Shown: positions 26,858 to 35,158 of the stretch, in pieces
How positions within the stretch are numbered: the first letter of the stretch is position 1
Layout of the letters: each line of letters starts with the position of its first letter
Source of the DNA: Rhodococcus sp040643435
Lineage (GTDB): Bacteria; Actinomycetota; Actinomycetes; Mycobacteriales; Mycobacteriaceae
Reading direction: 5' to 3'
DNA length: 64,000 nt
Assembly: GCF_040643435.1 (NCBI RefSeq)
Contig: NZ_JBEYUH010000005.1
Location: forward strand, 290,912 to 354,911
Notes under the pieces: model-generated
What the model was told of the DNA's origin: nothing
Seen by the model: the letters and a program-made list of their open reading frames with translations, nothing else
The model's database searches: none
Program-made: the position numbers and the translations under genes

Positions 26858-27637
26858 TTACTCGGTGACGCGCTCGCGTCTCGTCAGCACGAGCGGTGCG
26901 TCCTCGGTGATCGCGATCGTGTGCTCACTGTGTGCGGTGCGCGAGCCGTCCGCCGAGCGGATCGTCCAACCGTCCGGGTCGTAGACGATCTTGTCCGTTC
27001 CGGCTGCGAACCACGGCTCGAGCGCGAGCGTCAGACCGGGACGCAGCACGAGCCCACGACCCGGACGCCCGGTGTTCGACACGTGCGGATCCTCGTGCAT
27101 GGTGCGGCCGAGGCCGTGCCCGCCGAACGCGGTATTGACGGGATAGCCGTACTCGGCCGCCACCGCACCGATCGCCGCGGAGATATCACCCAGGTGATTA
27201 CCGGGTAGGGCGGCGGCGATGCCCTCGGCCAGCGCCACTTCGGTCGCTTCGACGAGGCGCCTGTCCTCTGGTCGTTCTGCACCGACGATGAGGCTACGCG
27301 CCGAATCGGCGACCCATCCGTCGATCGAGACGGCGATGTCCATGCTCAGCAGGTCGCCGTCGCGAAGCACGTAATCGTGCGGGAGTCCGTGCAGGACGGC
27401 GTCGTTGACCGAGAGGCAGATGACGTTCCGGAACGGCCCGCGGCCGAACGAGGGAGCGTAGTCCCAGTAGCACGACACCGCACCGCGCTCGTCGATCAGA
27501 TCCCGCGCGCGCTGCTCGAGATCGAGCAGGTTGACCCCGGGCCTGGCGCGGTCGGTCAGGTCGTCGAGCAACTCGGCGATGAACGAGCCGGTCACGTCCA
27601 TCGCCGCGATCTCGGGGGATGTCTTCAGTTCCAGCAC
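26858..27637 (-). CDS. map: Type I methionine aminopeptidase
   Basis: A 259-residue peptidase that removes initiator methionine. The five metal ligands are visible in SMDIAVSIDG.VADSAR, GHGLGRTMHEDPHV, LALEPW and HSEHTIAI. GTG at 27637 follows GAAGGAGCAGG. Actinobacteria usually carry two map genes; this one lies away from secY/infA, so it may be the accessory copy. It is 65 bp upstream of fmdB on the same strand and diverges from an XRE regulator. Confidence 0.92.
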   Translation of the reverse strand: MLELKTSPEIAAMDVTGSFIAELLDDLTDRARPGVNLLDLEQRARDLIDERGAVSCYWDYAPSFGRGPFRNVICLSVNDAVLHGLPHDYVLRDGDLLSMDIAVSIDGWVADSARSLIVGAERPEDRRLVEATEVALAEGIAAALPGNHLGDISAAIGAVAAEYGYPVNTAFGGHGLGRTMHEDPHVSNTGRPGRGLVLRPGLTLALEPWFAAGTDKIVYDPDGWTIRSADGSRTAHSEHTIAITEDAPLVLTRRERVTE

Positions 27638-27692
27638 CGGCCTGCTCCTTCGAGCCCGTCGAACGACATTCGAGTACCGACCTTACGCGGTG

Positions 27693-27712
27693 ATCGGTAT
27701 TTTCATACCGAT
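27693..27712. promoter_or_regulatory. Perfect palindrome operator for the XRE regulator and map
   Basis: ATCGGTAT-TTTC-ATACCGAT, perfect 8-bp arms. It lies at the -35 distance from a TAGACT -10 hexamer at 27719-27724, seven bases before the XRE start codon. This is the layout of an autorepressor site that also covers the divergent map promoter. Confidence 0.65.
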
Positions 27713-27731
27713 ACTGGCTAGACTGCCTGCC

Positions 27732-27998
27732 ATGGTGCGACTCCCTCTGACCCAGGAACAATTGGCTGCCGGCAAACGTCTGGGCGGGCGGCTGCGAGAT
27801 GCCCGGGGCAGCAGGACGCTCGCCGAAGTGGCCCGGGCTGCTGAGATCTCACCGGAAACTCTCCGGAAGATCGAGACCGGACGACTGGCGACGCCCGCGT
27901 TCACCACGATCGCAGCACTCGCACGTGTTCTGCCAGTTTCTCTCGACGAGCTCGCCGAACTGTCCCTCTCCCGCACAGACCTGCAACGGACCGGGTAG
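27732..27998 (+). CDS. Small XRE-family regulator
   Basis: An 88-residue protein made almost wholly of one helix-turn-helix (about residues 14-70; RTLAEVARAAEISPETLRKIE). ATG at 27732 lies just behind TAGACT, so the message is probably leaderless. The 8-bp-arm palindrome upstream suggests autoregulation and control of the divergent methionine aminopeptidase. No antitoxin partner toxin is adjacent. Confidence 0.85.
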   Translation: MVRLPLTQEQLAAGKRLGGRLRDARGSRTLAEVARAAEISPETLRKIETGRLATPAFTTIAALARVLPVSLDELAELSLSRTDLQRTG

Positions 27999-28079
27999 CC
28001 GCGAACCACGGGCCGTAACAGCGACCGGCACCTGCAGCGATATCACGAGTCGAGATGCCGCGACAGCGAAGGGACCCGG

Positions 28080-28961
28080 ATGTCGATGCAGCCTCCGCCG
28101 GACGGATACGGCGCTCCCCCTCCCCCGTGGCCCACCGACCCTCCGCCTCGACAGCCGAAGTGGCCGTGGCTGATGGGAGGCGCACTGCTCGTGGCGGTCG
28201 GCGCCGCCGTCGCCGCGCTCATCCTCACCCTGACCCGCTCGTCCGATCCGGAACCCGGGGATGCCGGCGCGAGCGCATCCGTACCCACCGTGACCGTCAG
28301 CCTGTCGCCGTCCGCCTCGGCTGCACCGCAACCGCAGACGAACCCGCCCGCAGCCCCGAGCAGCTTCCCGACCAACGGCACCCTGAAGGTCGGTGTGGAC
28401 ATCGAGCCCGGCGAATACGCGATACGTCCGACGAACGCGCTCGGTGGTTACTGGGAGCGGCTGTCATGCCTGACGGGTGACTTCGCGTGCGTCACGGCCA
28501 ACAGCATCGTGCAGGGCAACAGCTACGTCACGGTCCTCCCGTCCGATGCGGCGTTGCGGATCGAGGATCTCGAGTTGACGGCGACCGGTGCTCCCGCACC
28601 GGCGCCGGCACCACCTGTGCGTCCTACATCTCCCGCGCCTGCCTTCGGCAACACCGATGGGCAAGGTTTCGTCGGCGCACCCGGGGCGCGCTGCAACCAC
28701 ACGAATCCCGCGGTCGCCATCGGGCAGACGAGCGAGTCGCTCGTCGTGGTGTGCGAGACCGGGACGGGACGCTTCTACTACAAGGGTGTGCGTACGGACG
28801 ACGGATCGGCAATCGAAATCGACGACCCCGTGCCTTCGGGAGACGGGTTCACCGTGACGAACGCCGGCGTGCAATACAGCATTTCGCCGCGTTCGCTCGT
28901 CATCTCGGAAGGCTCGACGATCCTCGCCGAGGAACCCATGCTGCAGTACTGGTCGCGGTGA
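28080..28961 (+). CDS. Membrane-anchored proline-rich protein of unknown function
   Basis: A 293-residue protein: a cytoplasmic Pro-rich N-terminus (PPPDGYGAPPPPWP), one membrane helix at about 31-53, a Pro/Ser/Ala linker, then two extracellular domains. The first (residues about 95-165, with VGVDIEPGEYAI) resembles the beta-sandwich of secreted actinobacterial proteins bearing a GxYxI start; the second follows another Pro-rich linker. GAAGGGACCCGG precedes ATG. Convergent with the MFS gene, stops four bases apart. Function unknown. Confidence 0.75.
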   Translation: MSMQPPPDGYGAPPPPWPTDPPPRQPKWPWLMGGALLVAVGAAVAALILTLTRSSDPEPGDAGASASVPTVTVSLSPSASAAPQPQTNPPAAPSSFPTNGTLKVGVDIEPGEYAIRPTNALGGYWERLSCLTGDFACVTANSIVQGNSYVTVLPSDAALRIEDLELTATGAPAPAPAPPVRPTSPAPAFGNTDGQGFVGAPGARCNHTNPAVAIGQTSESLVVVCETGTGRFYYKGVRTDDGSAIEIDDPVPSGDGFTVTNAGVQYSISPRSLVISEGSTILAEEPMLQYWSR

Positions 28962-28965
28962 TTCC

Positions 28966-30228
28966 CTAGGGGCGAACGACCGGTTGCCGCGCGCTGATCT
29001 TCCACGCACTGTGGAGCCCGCTCGGTCCGACTCCCCGGTCGACCGAGATCAGCAGGACGACGCATCCGATTCCCGACAGGACAACGCTCGTACCGAACAG
29101 GGCGGGATAACCGAACAGGTCACCGACCGCACCCGCGGTGAAGCCCGCTATGCCCTGTACGACGACGATCGCGCACGCGAGCAGCGTGTAGTCGCTGCCG
29201 GCGTGGTCCCTGTCCGCCGCATCCATCATGAGTGTGAACACCGCGACCGTCGCGGCCCCGCCGAGGACGTGTTCGGCAAGACTCGCCGAGACGATGAGCC
29301 CGAATCCGCCGTATCCGAGTGCTGCGATCACATACAGCACGAGGCTCGCGGTCTGGGTGACACCGCCGATCAGCAGCGCCTGCCGCCGGCCGCGCCGGAA
29401 GCACAACCATCCACCGAGCGCCGCTCCCCCGAGTGCACCCGCCGACGACAGAACACCCTTGACCAGCGCGATCTGCCCCAGGGTCAAGCCCGAATCGGAC
29501 ATGAAGGGGCCCACCATCGCCGAGCCCATCGAATCGCCGAACTTGAACCCTCCGATGAGAAGGATGAACGCGAGCATGCCGGGGCGGCGCAACCGGGCCC
29601 ACCATGCCACCGTCATTCGTCGCGCGCTCCGCGGCGCCGGTTCCTCACGTTGCTCCGTTCGAGGCAGTCGCCACACGGGAATGGTCGTCAGCACCAGCAG
29701 CAGCGCCATCGCGAGGAACAGGCTGCGCCAGCCGGCAAGGGAGAACACCCACAGCAGCGCTCCCCCTCCGACGATCATCCCGATGCGGTACGCGCCGACC
29801 TGGATGCCGTTGCCCAGCCCACGTTGTGTCGGGCCGAGGAGTTGCACGGCCAGGCCGTCGGTCGCGACGTCCTGTGTGGCCGACACTGCGTTGACCACCG
29901 CGATTCCGACGAGCAACCACCGCAATGTGGAGGACAGATCCAGACACGCCAGGACCAACGACACCGCCGAGGCCGCGAGTTGGAGCGAGAGGAGCCATTG
30001 CCGCCGCGTCCCGTAATGGTCGACGTACGGCGCCCACAGGAACTTCAGCGCCCACGGCGCGAACAGCACACCTGTCGCGCTGATCGCAATCAGCGAGAAA
30101 CCCGACTCACGGAGCACCACCGGAAGTGCCTGGGTGAAGAATCCGTAGGGCAGACCCTGCGCGAAGTACAGAGCCGCCAGCAGGGCAAATGTGCCGGTCG
30201 GTATGCCCAGCCGGGCCGGTGAGGTCAT
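28966..30228 (-). CDS. MFS transporter, AmpG/acetyl-CoA-transporter-like
   Basis: A 420-residue protein with about twelve membrane helices. The N-terminus ALYFAQGLPYGFFTQALPV and the motif ATQDVATDGLAVQLL are hallmarks of the AmpG/SLC33-like branch of the major facilitator superfamily, known for muropeptide uptake in Gram-negatives. The substrate in an actinobacterium is uncertain. ATG at 30228 is used, 61 bp from the divergent pseudouridine synthase; the ribosome site is weak. Confidence 0.85.
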   Translation of the reverse strand: MTSPARLGIPTGTFALLAALYFAQGLPYGFFTQALPVVLRESGFSLIAISATGVLFAPWALKFLWAPYVDHYGTRRQWLLSLQLAASAVSLVLACLDLSSTLRWLLVGIAVVNAVSATQDVATDGLAVQLLGPTQRGLGNGIQVGAYRIGMIVGGGALLWVFSLAGWRSLFLAMALLLVLTTIPVWRLPRTEQREEPAPRSARRMTVAWWARLRRPGMLAFILLIGGFKFGDSMGSAMVGPFMSDSGLTLGQIALVKGVLSSAGALGGAALGGWLCFRRGRRQALLIGGVTQTASLVLYVIAALGYGGFGLIVSASLAEHVLGGAATVAVFTLMMDAADRDHAGSDYTLLACAIVVVQGIAGFTAGAVGDLFGYPALFGTSVVLSGIGCVVLLISVDRGVGPSGLHSAWKISARQPVVRP

Positions 30229-30289
30229 GCGGACATGGTCGCAGAAGGGTTCCCCGCCGCCCCGGCGAGCGCTCTCCTGGACCGATGGG

Positions 30290-31267
30290 ATGATGGTGCG
30301 CGTGCCGATGCCCTCACCGTTGCCCGTCAAGAACGGGGTCGGTCCCACGCGACTGCGGGTTCCGACCTCCGGGCCGTGGGCGACGGTCGCCGAGTATGTC
30401 GTCGAGCGGTTCGACCATATGGATGCCGACGACCTCTACCGTCGATTCGACATCGGAGAGATCGTGGGCATCGACGGCCGGCCGGTCGGACGTGGCGCAG
30501 CCCTCGGGGAGCACACGTTCGTCTGGTACTACCGAGATCTACCCGCCGAGGAGCCGGTGCCGTTCCAGGAGGAGATCCTGCACGTCGACGACGATCTCGT
30601 CGTCATCGACAAGCCCCACTTCCTCCCGACGACTCCCGGCGGCCGGTACCTGCGGGAATCCGCGCTCGTCCGGTTGCGGACCCGCCTCGACAACCCCGAT
30701 CTCACACCGATCCACCGCCTCGACCGGGCAACCGCCGGCCTGGTGATGTTCTCGGCCCGTCCCGCGACGCGCGGCGCATACCAGTCTTTATTCGAGAAAC
30801 GGCAGGTCACCAAGGTGTACGAGGCGGTGTCGGCACGACCGGCAGAGTGGGATCCGGCGACGCCGGCACTCGCCGGCCGTGCTCTTCCCGTGCTCTACCG
30901 CAACCACATCGAGGCACGGCGCGGCGAACTGCGTGTGGTCGTCGACGACACCTGCGAACCCAATTCCGAGACCCTGATCGAGATGCTCGGGACGGGCGTG
31001 AGCAGGTCCGGGCGCAGCGTGCTGCACACGCTCCTGCGTCCCCACACCGGCCGGATGCACCAGCTGCGCGTGCATCTGGCGGCGCTGGGCATCGGCATCC
31101 TCGGTGACCGTTGGTACCCCGAGTTGCTGCCCGAGACACCAGACGACCACCGCCTCCCACTCCAGTTGCTCGCGCGGGAACTGGAGTTCGTCGATCCGCT
31201 CTCGGGGCTGCCGCGCCGGTTCGTCACCCGTCGCATTTTGGACGAAGCGCCGAATCCCAGAGGGTGA
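30290..31267 (+). CDS. RluA-family RNA pseudouridine synthase
   Basis: A 325-residue enzyme. The catalytic motif HRLDRATAGL with its aspartate, the LHTLLRPHTGRMHQLRVHL segment and the terminal LPLQLLARELEF are typical of RluA/RluC/RluD enzymes that isomerise uridine in rRNA or tRNA. No S4 domain is visible at the N-terminus. Starts ATG 30290, ATG 30293, GTG 30302 and ATG 30308 are all possible. The RNA target is not predictable. Confidence 0.88.
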   Translation: MMVRVPMPSPLPVKNGVGPTRLRVPTSGPWATVAEYVVERFDHMDADDLYRRFDIGEIVGIDGRPVGRGAALGEHTFVWYYRDLPAEEPVPFQEEILHVDDDLVVIDKPHFLPTTPGGRYLRESALVRLRTRLDNPDLTPIHRLDRATAGLVMFSARPATRGAYQSLFEKRQVTKVYEAVSARPAEWDPATPALAGRALPVLYRNHIEARRGELRVVVDDTCEPNSETLIEMLGTGVSRSGRSVLHTLLRPHTGRMHQLRVHLAALGIGILGDRWYPELLPETPDDHRLPLQLLARELEFVDPLSGLPRRFVTRRILDEAPNPRG

Positions 31268-31338
31268 GCGTGTCGTCCTCCCTCGGACTTCTGCTCGGGT
31301 GATCCTCCGAAACTTCCGACACGGCCGGATCCACGAAA

Positions 31339-31344
31339 TACGCT
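31339..31344 (+). promoter_or_regulatory. TACGCT -10 hexamer, leaderless start
   Basis: TACGCT is followed after seven bases by the ATG at 31352, so the start codon is at the predicted transcription start. The in-frame GTG at 31346 would not be transcribed. Confidence 0.4.
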
Positions 31345-31351
31345 GGTGGAT

Positions 31352-32140
31352 ATGACCAAGGCCGTCGACGGCTACCTCCGATCACCGCTGTCGGGGATCG
31401 TGCCGTGGATAGTGATGTCGGTCCTGTCGTCGCCCGGGCGGTTCGAGGAAGCGGTGTGTTTCGCCCTCGGTCTCGTCCTGCTGACGATGTGGGTGGGGTC
31501 GCGGCGCGGCATCAAGATCTATGCCCTGGACGTGTTCGGCGCCTCGTTCTTCGCCGTGTTCGCAGTGGTGGGTCTGGTGGCATCGGAGGGTGTCATCGAC
31601 TGGATGGAGATCTGGGCAGGTGAAATCACCAATCTCGCGCTCGCGGTGTTCGTGGTCACCACCCTGATCGCGCGCAGACCGTTCACCTTGCCCTATGCGA
31701 AAGAGGAAGTGCCGCAGGAGTACTGGACGTCACCACTCTTCTTGAAGATCAATTACGTGATCTCGGCGGTCTGGGCCGGTGCGTTCATCTTCTCGGCAAT
31801 CGTCGGGGGCATCGGCGATGCAGTGATGGACGACCCCGGCAACTTCTGGACCGGATGGGCACTCCAGCTGGCGGCGATCTTCTTCGCAATCGCTTTCACC
31901 GAGTTCTACCCCGACTATGCCGGCGCGAAGGATGCGGCAGCACGGGGCGCTCCCGAACCGGCCCCGCCGCTTCTGGAGCTCGTCGACTGGTTGCCGACGT
32001 TCGTGCTGGTCGCGGGGATCTTCGGATGGGTCACCGATTCGCTACCCGACGCCCTGGGAGTCGCGATGATCATCCTCGGCATCATCGGAAGTGCGGTGAT
32101 CGGCAGACTCTCACCGAAGACCGAGAGGATGCCGACGTGA
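31352..32140 (+). CDS. Multi-pass membrane protein of unknown function
   Basis: A 262-residue protein with six to seven hydrophobic helices and an acidic loop near residues 115-125 (AKEEVPQEYW). A cytoplasmic or periplasmic segment at about 195-215 is rich in Ala and Pro. I do not recognise a named family. ATG at 31352 is chosen from the leaderless promoter arrangement. It is separated by 51 bp from a convergent membrane-protein gene. Confidence 0.7.
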   Translation: MTKAVDGYLRSPLSGIVPWIVMSVLSSPGRFEEAVCFALGLVLLTMWVGSRRGIKIYALDVFGASFFAVFAVVGLVASEGVIDWMEIWAGEITNLALAVFVVTTLIARRPFTLPYAKEEVPQEYWTSPLFLKINYVISAVWAGAFIFSAIVGGIGDAVMDDPGNFWTGWALQLAAIFFAIAFTEFYPDYAGAKDAAARGAPEPAPPLLELVDWLPTFVLVAGIFGWVTDSLPDALGVAMIILGIIGSAVIGRLSPKTERMPT

Positions 32141-32191
32141 GCGCGCCGATCCGGTGGTGCCGTGACTGTCGGCACTCGGTGTTCCCTGGCG

Positions 32192-33220
32192 CTATGGTGC
32201 CGAGGGAAGCTCGGCATCTTCCTTCACCGTTGCGCGGCGCGTACCCACCGCGAACAGCAGGGACCCCACGACGATCCACGTGACGAGAGTCAGGAGTGCG
32301 ACCAGTCCGCCGGCACCGTCGAAGTACGCAGCCGAACGCACCAGGGTTCCGGTCGCGCCCGGAGGCAGCACCTGACCGAACACGCCGAGGCCGGAGGGGA
32401 GCCACGCCGAGGTCGTGGCGATGCCCGCAAGCGGATTCCCCAGGAACATCATGACCATCGCGCCGATGGTGAACCCCTTGGCGCCGAAGGCTGCCTGGAG
32501 ACCGGCGAGAGGAAGAGCCAGCGCCGCGATACCGATCGCCATCGATGCAGCCACCGGCCAGAACGCCGATTCGATACTTCCGAAGGCGAACATGAGAACG
32601 GAGGCGACCACGATGCCACCGACCACCGCGAAGCCGAGCAATCCCGTCAGGTACCAACCGTTGCTGCGCGGGAGGATCTTCCGGAACGCAACGACGGGGA
32701 CGATGCCGCCGAAGACCAGCGGGAAGGCCAGTCCTCCGATACCGACGCCCGTGGGGTCGGAATCGGGGAGCGGAACGACGTCCTCGACGGATACCTCTGC
32801 CTCACCCAACGCACCGAGCGCCTCGGCAGTCCCGGTGAGCGCGCCGGAGATCGCGGTCGAACCCGCTCCTGCAACCAATGCGCGAACGCCGGAATGGTCG
32901 ACGACGAAACCACCCACGACGCTACGGTCGAGGATCGCCTCCCGCAGTTCCTGCTCCGAATCGAACCGTTGCGGCGCATAGGCGTCCGCCTCGGAGATCG
33001 CGAGGGAATTCGCGAAATCGTCTGCGCCGGAGTTCGTTCCGACGATTCCCACCGGCAGGCCCTGCGGCCCGCTCTTCAGCGACGGCATGATGAAGACCAG
33101 CAGCAACAGAAGGAGGATCACCCCCAGCCCGCACGTCATGCCCACCAGCGAGAGCGCCGGGTGAGGCTTGCGTGGGGCGGGTGTACCCGCCTCGGGAGCT
33201 GTCGTGTCGGCGCCTGCCAT
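32192..33220 (-). CDS. ABC-2/YhgE-like membrane protein
   Basis: A 342-residue protein: one N-terminal membrane helix (about 30-50), an extracellular domain of about 110 residues, then five or six helices. This layout matches the ABC-2-type permease/YhgE-Pip superfamily (DUF3533-like), some members of which export lipids or drugs. No ATPase is adjacent. ATG at 33220 has AGGAAAG seven bases upstream. The divergent TetR gene and two operator-like palindromes in the 134-bp gap make it the likely regulated target. Confidence 0.75.
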   Translation of the reverse strand: MAGADTTAPEAGTPAPRKPHPALSLVGMTCGLGVILLLLLLVFIMPSLKSGPQGLPVGIVGTNSGADDFANSLAISEADAYAPQRFDSEQELREAILDRSVVGGFVVDHSGVRALVAGAGSTAISGALTGTAEALGALGEAEVSVEDVVPLPDSDPTGVGIGGLAFPLVFGGIVPVVAFRKILPRSNGWYLTGLLGFAVVGGIVVASVLMFAFGSIESAFWPVAASMAIGIAALALPLAGLQAAFGAKGFTIGAMVMMFLGNPLAGIATTSAWLPSGLGVFGQVLPPGATGTLVRSAAYFDGAGGLVALLTLVTWIVVGSLLFAVGTRRATVKEDAELPSAP

Positions 33221-33247
33221 TGATGCTTTCCTGTCCGATGGAGAGAA

Positions 33248-33268
33248 AGTGGAGAATATTCCTCCACT
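33248..33268. promoter_or_regulatory. TetR operator candidate, site 1
   Basis: Inverted repeat with 7-bp arms AGTGGAG and CTCCACT. Its core GGAGAATATTCCTCC is shared with site 2, whose centre is 24 bp away. Confidence 0.65.
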
Positions 33269-33272
33269 TGTA

Positions 33273-33291
33273 CCGGAGAATAATCCTCCGG
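33273..33291. promoter_or_regulatory. TetR operator candidate, site 2
   Basis: Inverted repeat with 6-bp arms CCGGAG and CTCCGG. Its core GGAGAATAATCCTCC differs from site 1 at one base, which indicates a conserved recognition sequence and not a chance palindrome. Confidence 0.65.
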
Positions 33292-33354
33292 CTAGCATCG
33301 AGGTGTCAAGCGAAGTTCCTCACAGCCCCGCAGACGGAAGAAGAGAGGGAGCCG

Positions 33355-33912
33355 TTGCGTTCCGATGCCGCGAAGCGCCGTCGGCTGATCGTGCAGGAAG
33401 CACGCCGGCTTTTCGCAGCTCACGGGAGTGACGTCGCACTCGAAGCGATCGCCGACGCCGCCGGAGTGGGAATCGCCACCCTCTACCGGAACTTCGAGTC
33501 TCGGGCCGCACTGGCAGATGAGGTCGCGCTGGCCATCCTCGGCGACATGCGAGCCGCCGGCGCCGATGCCCTGAAGTCGGTCGGCTCGTCCCCCGAGTCG
33601 GCGTGGACGGCTTACGTGCAGCGCCTGATCGAACTCGACCTGGGCGCTCTCTCCGCCACACTCGCCGAGTTCGTGACGGACCAGATTTCCGGAACGGTGA
33701 GACAGGCTCAGGCCGAGACGCTCGCCGGAGTCGAAGCGTTGCTCGACGCGGTCCGGCCCGCCGGACTCGTGCGCAGCGATCTGGATGCGCTGGAACTGGT
33801 CCTGGCGATCGGATTGATCACTCGTCCCTTGCCCGACGCGATTTGCGCGGCCACTCCGAACCTGGTCCCACGTTTGGTGTCGATCCTCCTGGCGGGTATG
33901 CGACCTGCCTGA
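33355..33912 (+). CDS. TetR-family transcriptional regulator
   Basis: A 185-residue repressor. The N-terminal helix-turn-helix (about residues 8-55) contains AIADAAGVGIATLYRNFESR, the TetR signature. The C-terminal ligand-binding domain is helical. TTG at 33355 is taken as start because GAGAGGGAG lies just upstream and it gives a normal N-terminus; upstream in-frame ATGs lie in the operator region. It diverges from the ABC-2-like gene and very probably represses it and itself through the two palindromes. Confidence 0.9.
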   Translation: MRSDAAKRRRLIVQEARRLFAAHGSDVALEAIADAAGVGIATLYRNFESRAALADEVALAILGDMRAAGADALKSVGSSPESAWTAYVQRLIELDLGALSATLAEFVTDQISGTVRQAQAETLAGVEALLDAVRPAGLVRSDLDALELVLAIGLITRPLPDAICAATPNLVPRLVSILLAGMRPA

Positions 33913-33960
33913 GTCGAACACGATCTTGCGCACACACCCGGGAAGTGTTCGAATCGGCGC

Positions 33961-34350
33961 GTGAACAGCAGCGTGCGCCTTACCCAGGTCCTGCTTGTGA
34001 CGATGTCGGCGTTCCAGGCAGCCCTGGCCGCCGGGGCGCCGTGGGGACGCGCTTCGTACGGAGGCAAGCACAGCGGCACGCTTCCCGTCGGGTTGCGTGT
34101 CGCGAGTGGGGTCGCGTCGTTCGTCTATGCCGCCGGCGCAGTCACGCTCGCCTCACCTCGCACCCGACCGAAGGTGAAAGGCGTACTCCGTCGCGGCTGT
34201 GTCGTGATCGGCCTGATCGGGACGGCAACCAATGCGCTCTCTCCATCACGACCCGAAAAGGTTTGGAGTGCTTGGTCTCTCGCACTGGCCACGAGTGCCC
34301 GGTACGGGCTGGGCCGGTCGCATCCTCGACAGGATCGCACCAGACGTTGA
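33961..34350 (+). CDS. Small membrane protein of unknown function
   Basis: A 129-residue protein with about four short hydrophobic helices, GAPWGRASYGG after the first and TATNALSPSRPEKVWSAW before the last. Similar small proteins are common in actinobacteria without assigned function. GTG at 33961, 48 bp after the TetR stop, may be co-transcribed. The C-terminal tail is basic. Confidence 0.65.
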   Translation: MNSSVRLTQVLLVTMSAFQAALAAGAPWGRASYGGKHSGTLPVGLRVASGVASFVYAAGAVTLASPRTRPKVKGVLRRGCVVIGLIGTATNALSPSRPEKVWSAWSLALATSARYGLGRSHPRQDRTRR

Positions 34351-34742
34351 AGCGGAACGCCAGCGCGATCGTCGGGCACACGAAACAGCATCTTCCGCTG
34401 CCATCACACCGAGCGGTGATCGTCCATGTAGGCGGAAGCGTCCCCCACTCGACCTTACGTGCTGCGATGGTCTCGGCCCAGGCACCGGGATGGGATCCCA
34501 GCGCGCCGACTCTCTTCGGACGCACCTTTCCAATCTTCTATCCTCCCAGCGGGCTATTACCACCTACACGAGGCAGCGCTCGATCTACCTGCAACCGCAA
34601 CTGGGTGTCGACCTGTAGCGGGGCCGATCCGACGCACCCCACTACAGGTCGAAGTGGAAACCTCACCGCATCTCGAATGCCGAACAGCCGTGTGAAGCCT
34701 TGTCATCCAGCAGCATTCGGGAAGCAGTTTTCACGCCCCAGA
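34351..34742. other. Stretch without a credible gene
   Basis: Open frames here have mixed codon use and no family resemblance. The only structure I see is the hairpin at 34609-34651. It may be decayed coding DNA, as in the rest of the 34.35-37.49 kb zone. Confidence 0.4.
34609..34651. repeat. Orphan hairpin, 10-bp plus 4-bp stem
   Basis: CGACCTGTAG (34609-34618) pairs with CTACAGGTCG (34642-34651). Inside, GGGG (34620-34623) pairs with CCCC (34637-34640) across one mismatch, leaving a 13-base loop. It is not at the end of a gene; the DUF1801 stop lies 91 bp downstream on the other strand. Confidence 0.5.
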
Positions 34743-35096
34743 TCACTCGACCACCGAACGAACGATCTCGGCGATGCGCTTCTCGGTGTCCTCGTCGACG
34801 GTCTCGAAGTACCACGCGGCGGGCATCAGCGCCCCGTCCACCCCGCCTGCAGGCCGAAACGCAGCCTTCTCGGTGATCGCGAGGTTCAAGCGTTCGTCAT
34901 TGCGCAACGTCACGAGCGCGGGGGTGCCGGCCGTTTTCGCGTAGGCAGGCATTCCGTACCAGATCCGCGGCTTCAGGGTGGGCGCCGTGGCCACGATGAT
35001 GTCGTGCACACGCTGCATGACCGCCCGCCGCGGTTCTTCCATCTTCGAGATCTTGTCGAGCACCTGCGCCAGGTTCTTCTCGTCCTTCGACGACAT
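34743..35096 (-). CDS. DUF1801/YdhG-like protein
   Basis: A 117-residue protein of the DUF1801 fold (frataxin-like/YdhG). It has a basic N-terminal helix and the core RIWYGMPAYAK and LNLAITEKAAF segments, with a conserved-looking Trp-Tyr-Gly-Met-Pro. Biochemical function of the family is not established. ATG at 35096 follows AAAGGATGTGCC. Two palindromes sharing a GGCGTAT half site lie 22-62 bp upstream. Confidence 0.8.
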   Translation of the reverse strand: MSSKDEKNLAQVLDKISKMEEPRRAVMQRVHDIIVATAPTLKPRIWYGMPAYAKTAGTPALVTLRNDERLNLAITEKAAFRPAGGVDGALMPAAWYFETVDEDTEKRIAEIVRSVVE

Positions 35097-35117
35097 GGCA
35101 CATCCTTTCGTCAGCCG

Positions 35118-35158
35118 ACGCCGAGTGTCGGCGTATGAAGTTGGCGTATCGATACGCC
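35118..35158. promoter_or_regulatory. Paired palindromes upstream of the DUF1801 gene
   Basis: ACGCCGA-N3-TCGGCGT (35118-35134) and a perfect 16-bp palindrome GGCGTATCGATACGCC (35143-35158). GGCGTAT also occurs at 35130-35136, making three related half sites. This suggests an operator for an unlinked regulator. Confidence 0.4.

Noticed and set aside
27732..27998. Small XRE protein as antitoxin of a toxin-antitoxin pair
   Set aside because: Neither neighbour is a toxin-like protein; the divergent gene is a complete methionine aminopeptidase.
34142..34525. Minus-strand frame with CDGSGRCCFVCP resembling a cysteine cluster
   Set aside because: Overlaps the end of the membrane protein gene at 33961-34350, lacks a start signal and shows no recognised domain.
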